From Euwallacea fornicatus (lineage: Eukaryota > Arthropoda > Insecta > Coleoptera > Curculionidae), in assembly GCF_040115645.1 (NCBI RefSeq), contig NC_089550.1, positions 4,526,001 to 4,590,000 on the forward strand: a DNA stretch of 64,000 bases, written 5' to 3'. Shown in pieces: positions 58,476-64,000 of the stretch (position 1 is the stretch's first letter; every line of letters starts with the position of its first letter). Under the pieces are notes generated by a model. That model ran no database searches. It worked only from the letters and a program-made list of their open reading frames with translations, and was not told where the DNA came from. The position numbers and the translations under genes were made by a program.

Positions 58476-60779
58476 TCTTTATTTCATTACAACTTCAAAA
58501 TATTGTTTTACTTTAATTTGAATTTAGCTAGAAGATCGTTAACAAAACGTTATTTACAACTTAAATATATAAAATCTAATCTTGAGCATTTAATTTTTAC
58601 TATGCATTAATAAATATTAGAATCAATATTGCTGTTTGTCATAGTAAGCAAAGCGATTTATTCGTAAGAAACAAACTAAATTACTTTAACGGGGTGGATA
58701 AACGCTCCTCATTGTATGTTGTGGAAGATGTTACAAAATCCAAGAAATAATGGTAATTGAGTTGGTAATTGCATTTTCGATTAGTGTTGCGAGGTAGTGA
58801 ACATCTGTGGAGATCTTTGCCATCCTGTATATCGAAAAAGGTGCGTTTTTAACCATGGATCTATTAACATTTTTTTATTATTCCGCAGAGTATTATTGCT
58901 CTCAGAAATAACTCCATGGTGATCTGGAACACTTTGTATATAAAACATATAATGTGCAAGTCTACCTCTCCAACTTTTACTTGTATAGGAGTGTTATTCT
59001 TAAAAAATATTATCAATCCGCATCAAACGTATAAATCATATTATCAATTAGATCTTCAGAAACAGTGCGTCACTTTGTTTATACGGAGTTGTTCAGAAGT
59101 TTGCAAATTGCCTTAACATGTGAGTATATTTGAATGCAAATTTAACACATTTTTTATGCTGGAGATTACACGTTCCTATCTTTAAAGCGGGCGTTGTTGC
59201 GAAACTTACATTTTTTCTTGTGTTATGACCACATTTATTTACTTAATGACATTTAAGTAAAATTTTGGGGAGCACCACTTGCTTCACTGGAAACGGAAAT
59301 TAAAGTGTTGACTTTCTTAAAAAAATATTCTATTCGGTAATTAAAGTCGCATTGGCGTATGTATATCCCTTTAATGATGAATGAAGTTTCAAAGCGAACA
59401 TTCTTTGCTTTGTAAAATATTTTTAAAAAATGCATCTTGCATGGCACGTCACTATATTATATGTGACCAAAAACCCCAAACGCAGGCATAAAACACTGAA
59501 ATAGATCCGTTCATGTTCCAATAAAAGAAAATGTCCAGGCACTCATTAGTAGGTGAGCAACAAGAAATTGACTCGATCTTGAACTTAAATCAACTACCTA
59601 TATCTTAGTGTCTCATTTTTCCTGAACTGCGCCCTTGAAAGCGGAAGGAAAAGAGCACTCAAACGTCAATTAATTGGTGTTAAGCATCTTATCATTGAGG
59701 CTTTATATACATTCAATCCTGATTTATTTTTCTAGTTTTGTTGTTACCTTTATATGTACTTTTTTAAAATTTTACCATCGTATTCACTCTAGCACATCTC
59801 TATACCTATGAAACTCTAGCCATTTAGATGCTTCCATAACTATAACTGCTTAAAAACATTTATTATAGTAAATAAATAATACATAATATATCCTTGTATA
59901 TTGACAAATATTTCAAGATTAAGTACTTTTATATAGAATTTTATATGAGGCCTGTTAATGCTGTTTCTTTGTTTTTATATCAAATGTTTGGATCTCCGCA
60001 TAGAGTTTCTGTCTCATGCATCTGCTATCGCATATGATAAGATCGACCGAAATTCAAATCGGCGATAGAAGTCTGCTTCAAGTTCGTCCGACATCAGCCA
60101 GCCGTCGAATGATGGATGTACAGAACAATGATGAAAGACGATGAGAAAAATGATGAAAGATGTAAAGACAGAATCTTTAATCGCATAACATACCAAATAA
60201 ATTTTATCAATTTTTAATTTGAATGGTGCGTGTATGTCAGTGAGAAGCGTTTTCCTGTTTTCAGTAGTTTCTCGCTTTTGTGCTTGTGATTTTCCGAGAT
60301 AGGACAGATTTTGCACCAGCCAAACATATGTAAATATGAATGTATCATCGTGAGGCTCTTATTTCGAAATTTTACTCCGCGTTATTTGACTCCATTCCTC
60401 CCAAAATAATATAATGATTGTTGTACAAAGCGTTGTAGATAATATTTTAAATTCCTAGTTTTGTAGTTTTTATTGATATAGTGTAACTAGTCAAAATATT
60501 TTAACAAATAATACTTTATTACGACGTAATAATAGCGCAGACATGTGAAATTACCGATTAGGTTTCCAAAGAGCATCTTCGAAAGGCACGTGAGACAGGC
60601 AAAGAAAATACTTGAATTCTTATTCATTTAGTGATGAGTCTTTCAAGCTTGAATCTACATTAAAAAAAATCAGATGAGAAAAGCTTTATGTTATTCGGTT
60701 GTTTACGAAGTCACTGCATATTTTACACTGTAAATAAACGAAAATTTTTTTTTCTCTAAAAATGATAACTATTAATTTA

Positions 60780-61020
60780 TGCTTTGTCCAATTTACTCAA
60801 TAACATTTCTTCATCTTTGAGAGAATTTCTTGATAATTCATAACTTTTAGATTCTTTTCCGACAAAAATCTGGCCCAGGTGCATTTTTACGTCTTCATCA
60901 GTCATCAGTTACGAAGGTTTTTTCATTAGGAGGGGCATTTTGCAGCGATCTACACCAATGATAATCCAATGGTTCTAGGTCGGGAAAATACGGTAGATGT
61001 GACAAAACATTCCACCCATG
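60780..61020 (-). pseudogene. Mariner transposase C-terminal fragment
   Basis: The minus strand from 61017 reads GWNVLSHLPYFPDLEPLDYH, then WCRSLQNAPPNEKTFVTDD and a stop. After a shift it reads DEDVKMHLGQIFVGKESKSY. This is the mariner signature normally GWEVLPHPPYSPDLAPSDYH, including the third catalytic Asp region. The N-terminal part is absent, and inverted ends were not identified. Confidence 0.5.
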
Positions 61021-62484
61021 GTCCATAAAACAAATTGGCAGGCTCAAATGAAATTAACAACAACTTAAGGCAGTTAAACTCACTCAGTGGAAAAATACGC
61101 AATGACTATGGACAATCTAATATAAAATTTGTAATAGAAAAAGAGAGCGGTGTTCGAACCATGTGGAGCAACCAACATATATCATTAATTTGCCAGTTTG
61201 ATAATTAATCGTATGAGCAAATAATCTCCATTGAAAAGCGCATTCTCTGCCTGGTTGACAACATTTCTTCTCAAACAAAAAGATATACATATAAGACTAT
61301 TCTCAGAAGCAATTCAGTTACATATTATTGCAATATCGTCAGCCAGAACTTTATGATAAATGGAACTAGAAAAGTAACTTTTTATTAAAACTTTCCATTA
61401 ATAAGAAACAACAACAGTATAAGATAATTTAGAGTAAAACTGATAACTAGTTCAGTAGAAACGTGTCTGCAACCACCGTGGTATGTGGTCTGAAATGATT
61501 CAGAGCAAGTTTAGTGGATAAAGCATTTCTGCTGAAGAAAAATTATTCATCCTGGTGGTTGCCTGGGAATTAGTTTTTAAGCATTGCAGAAGAATGTATA
61601 ATATACTGATTCCAGTGTAGCAAATACGCTGGATGTTTGCCTAATAAAGCCTTTAGCATATTTATAATACATCGTTAAGACGTGCAGTTACATATTTATA
61701 TTAAAGAACGTAAAACATTCCATATAAAGAAATGAGTAAGGAAGCAAGAATACCGTTTACATTTAGATATTATTACTTCAAAATAATTATTTAAAGATAA
61801 AAATCGTCAATATATCTTAGACTATGTTTGAATAATGAAGAAAAATATTAAACAATTCTAAATATAGTTTTTAACAAAACAGTGCTGCGATTGTTAGATG
61901 TAATAAATAAAAATAAGCCTTTCGCAGAATGTACTATACATATATTTCAAAAATTTTGAGAAGTTGACATGCAGTTTGTCCAGAATCGATTTTTTATACT
62001 CACCATTTTAGCGAGAAAAAGTTTGTATAGACGATAAAGCTTATAGTAGAGGTATTGGTTCGACTTCTCGAAAAAAAGTACCTACAAAAAAATGTTATAC
62101 ATATTACTTATGTAAGGCTTTAATAAGGTTTTGTAATTTGTTTTATTGTATATCTTGTATATTTCATCATTTTGGACAAAATGTACCGCAAAACCATTTA
62201 ATAATATTGAATTTAGAAAACAATGTATTCTTTAAATAGAAATAAAAACTATATAATTACACAGACTCTTCATTAAGCCCCAGTTTTAATGCTTTAGGAT
62301 CAAATGTTCTGAGGAAAAATAAGTGATTTAACGCGTAAAAATAGAGAGTTTAAATCGAGTATGTTGTACATCTCGATTCTCTTCCTCAGCTCTACAAAAC
62401 TGCACTAATGGCCTCCGTCCTATTGGTAACAAAAATAATTCATTTACTCTTGGATCTTAACTTCTGAACTCTCTGACGGGCAAG

Positions 62485-62506
62485 TTGACAATTTGACATT
62501 TTGACA
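62485..62506 (+). promoter_or_regulatory. Triplet of TTGACA repeats upstream of IntS14
   Basis: TTGACA occurs at 62485, 62493 and 62501, an exact 8-bp period, about 165 bp upstream of the IntS14 start codon. It could be part of the promoter. This is not tied to a known factor, and bacterial -35 resemblance is irrelevant here. Confidence 0.5.
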
Positions 62507-62667
62507 TTCAAGGGCAAACAAAAACATACGTTTGCCGACCGATATTTTTGAAAATGTCCATTTAGTTTATATACACAACCAAAGATTCATTCGTCAATCT
62601 CAATTAGTGAATAGAAACTATAAACTGAGAATCGTGTGAGAACTAGCGACGTTGAGGTGATTGTAAA

Positions 62668-62826
62668 ATGCCCACTGTAATATTACTGGACGTTTCCTTG
62701 TCCATGACAAGATCTGAGCAACTTACTGATGGAACGGAAACCACTAGAAAACAATTAGCCATTAATGGAATCAATGCCTTTTTGGATCATTTAAGCGTCC
62801 ATTCAAAATTAGAATTTATTTCTTTG
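62668..62826 (+). CDS. IntS14: Integrator complex subunit 14, first coding exon (partial)
   Basis: ATG at 62668 (A at -3) opens 53 codons: MPTVILLDVSLSMTRSEQLT, then TTRKQLAINGINAFLDHL and KLEFISL, ending in phase 0 before gtgagt at 62827. This matches the N-terminus of INTS14 (VWA9), a von Willebrand A protein that pairs with INTS10 in the Integrator complex, which processes snRNA 3' ends and terminates paused transcription in the nucleus. D8-V-S10-L-S12 is the DxSxS metal-ion-dependent adhesion motif. Only about a tenth of the family's roughly 500 residues is visible, and the remaining exons must lie beyond 64000. The gene is co-oriented with Sema1a but separated by about 7 kb, so no shared regulation is implied. 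Confidence 0.5.
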
Positions 62827-64000
62827 GTGAGTTTTCATTATTATTAGATTTTACGTCGAAATCATACACCATCTTGGAAACTTGCAATTGCGATGTTGTC
62901 ACGAGATTCACACGTTTATAGAAATTTTGAAAGTATCATTTAAAAATTGAGTAAAAGCTGAATTATATTGAAGAGCACTATTCGTTGTTATTCAAAATAG
63001 ATAAAAATTGATCTTTTCGTAATGAGAGGCTCCAATAATTGGAAATAAATTCGGTAAATAAGTATATCGCAACGTTGTAAGGATTTCTTGAATGGTGGCT
63101 AACCTGCCTTAAAATCAATCACTGACGGTATGCCATGTTGCTGATTGTACAATATGTCAACTTGCTTTAGTGTCTTAGGATCAGTGCTAAATTCTGAGAT
63201 GGGTCGGCAATGTAAATTATTTGACTGCATCTTGTAAAATTTGTGAAATTCATTTTAAAAAACTAGAATTCGTGAGCTGCTAGTTGCATTAGTTTCAGGA
63301 ATTTTATTCTCGTAATACCTATGAAGGTTTTAAAAGCACTAGTAATATTATATTTATTCGAAAATATTTCTAAACGTAAAGATATAGTTCCAATGCAAGA
63401 CTAATGTCTAAAATTTTAGATGTTAGTCAAACATTTGTTTGTAATGTTATAGAGTAGTTTGTTTCAACAATTTGTAATAAAGTTTATTAATCATTTGTCT
63501 AAGATAGCCTTTGAGGAAAAACAACAAATTTTGACCATATTATCGGAAATTGATAATGCTAAAAAGCATTGGAGCCTCACATGCGTCAATGAAATCTTTC
63601 ATTAGGAGGCGTATTTCATATTTTATGATATTGGACATGTTTTATCAAAGCCAAACGATTTATTATAAGCTAATAAAGTATGTCCAACCACTCAAAAATT
63701 TTCCATTTTTTATTAGTAAAGTTTTGCATCCTTAATATGAAATCCTATTAGAAATTTTTGTAAATTGTCGGTAGTGCTGAGTGGTTTACCTTAACACATT
63801 CGAAAATGTAGGATACGGCAACATTGCCTTTTCGACGTCAGGTGGCAGATGACGTATCTTTCTTCATACTGCCAAGTCCTGTGCATTTTTCATCTGGTTT
63901 TCTTCAAAGAATATATCAAGTGGTAAATTTTCGAATCAAATTTTCGGTTTCAAGTTCAATTAGTTTATTAACTAATTTAACTAACTCCGCTGTTATCTTA
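62827..64000 (+). other. IntS14 first intron (partial)
   Basis: Begins gtgagt; no downstream acceptor followed by recognisable INTS14 sequence appears before the window ends. The open frame at 63550-63735 shows no family resemblance. Nothing else was identified. Confidence 0.5.

Larger units (their letters stand above)
55503..62667. other. Intergenic region between Sema1a and INTS14, including Sema1a 3' UTR
   Basis: The Sema1a 3' UTR must start here. AATAAA hexamers occur at 55812 and 56146, but which one (if either) is used cannot be told. The region holds an unrecognised broken minus-strand frame (58041-58475), a mariner relic (60780-61020) and a TTGACA triplet repeat (62485-62506). The remainder is AT-rich and I see no gene in it. 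Confidence 0.5.

Noticed and set aside
62827..64000. Search for a second INTS14 exon
   Set aside because: No acceptor followed by the expected conserved continuation of the VWA domain was seen; 63550-63735 lacks any resemblance.
1..64000. tRNA, rRNA, CRISPR or prokaryotic operon content
   Set aside because: No tRNA-like B box in a cloverleaf context, no rRNA, no regularly spaced direct repeats and no operon-like gene packing were seen.

Overview
The window is AT-rich, intron-rich animal DNA from an insect, as judged from its two recognisable host genes and its load of Tc1/mariner-type DNA transposon remnants. A beetle is a plausible guess, but the sequence alone does not prove the order.

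The dominant feature is most of a class 1 transmembrane semaphorin gene (Sema1a) on the plus strand. Thirteen coding exons run from 11908 to 55340, with consistent splice phases and GT-AG borders throughout. Together they encode 726 residues: the sema beta-propeller (exons at 11908-52179), the PSI module (start of 52610-52887), one transmembrane helix (52941-53151) and a cytoplasmic tail ending in KKVYL. The signal-peptide exon(s) were not found and are presumed to lie upstream of the window, so 1-11907 is most likely intron. The gene has very long introns early (22.6, 5.1, 4.4 and 5.4 kb) and a compact 3' half.

After about 7 kb of AT-rich intergenic DNA, the first coding exon of a second gene starts at 62668 on the plus strand. 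It encodes the N-terminus of Integrator complex subunit 14 (INTS14/VWA9), including its von Willebrand A MIDAS motif. The rest of that gene is beyond the window.

The introns and intergenic DNA carry decayed transposons. They include a Tc1-like element with both inverted ends (2230-3586), several relics of a mariner-like DDE family with a SPDL motif (about 3829-4430, 8220-8790, 14350-15075, 44018-44120), and a classical mariner C-terminus (60780-61020). There is a 1.6-kb element with about 250-bp terminal inverted repeats (13797-15397) and a 1.28-kb foldback element with arms of about 530 bp (17182-18457). Several loci are diverged direct duplications with 145-580 bp spacing.

The observations most worth checking are these: (1) an in-frame, coding-like Ser/Pro-rich extension of 53 codons after the Sema1a TGA stop; (2) an alternative C-terminus produced if the last intron is retained; (3) a decayed duplicate of the 5' end of Sema1a exon 6 about 260 bp upstream of it, acceptor included; (4) the large foldback hairpin inside a Sema1a intron; and (5) a duplicated, CpG-containing 225-bp module at 36657-37315. 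I found no prokaryotic-type system, CRISPR array, tRNA or rRNA.
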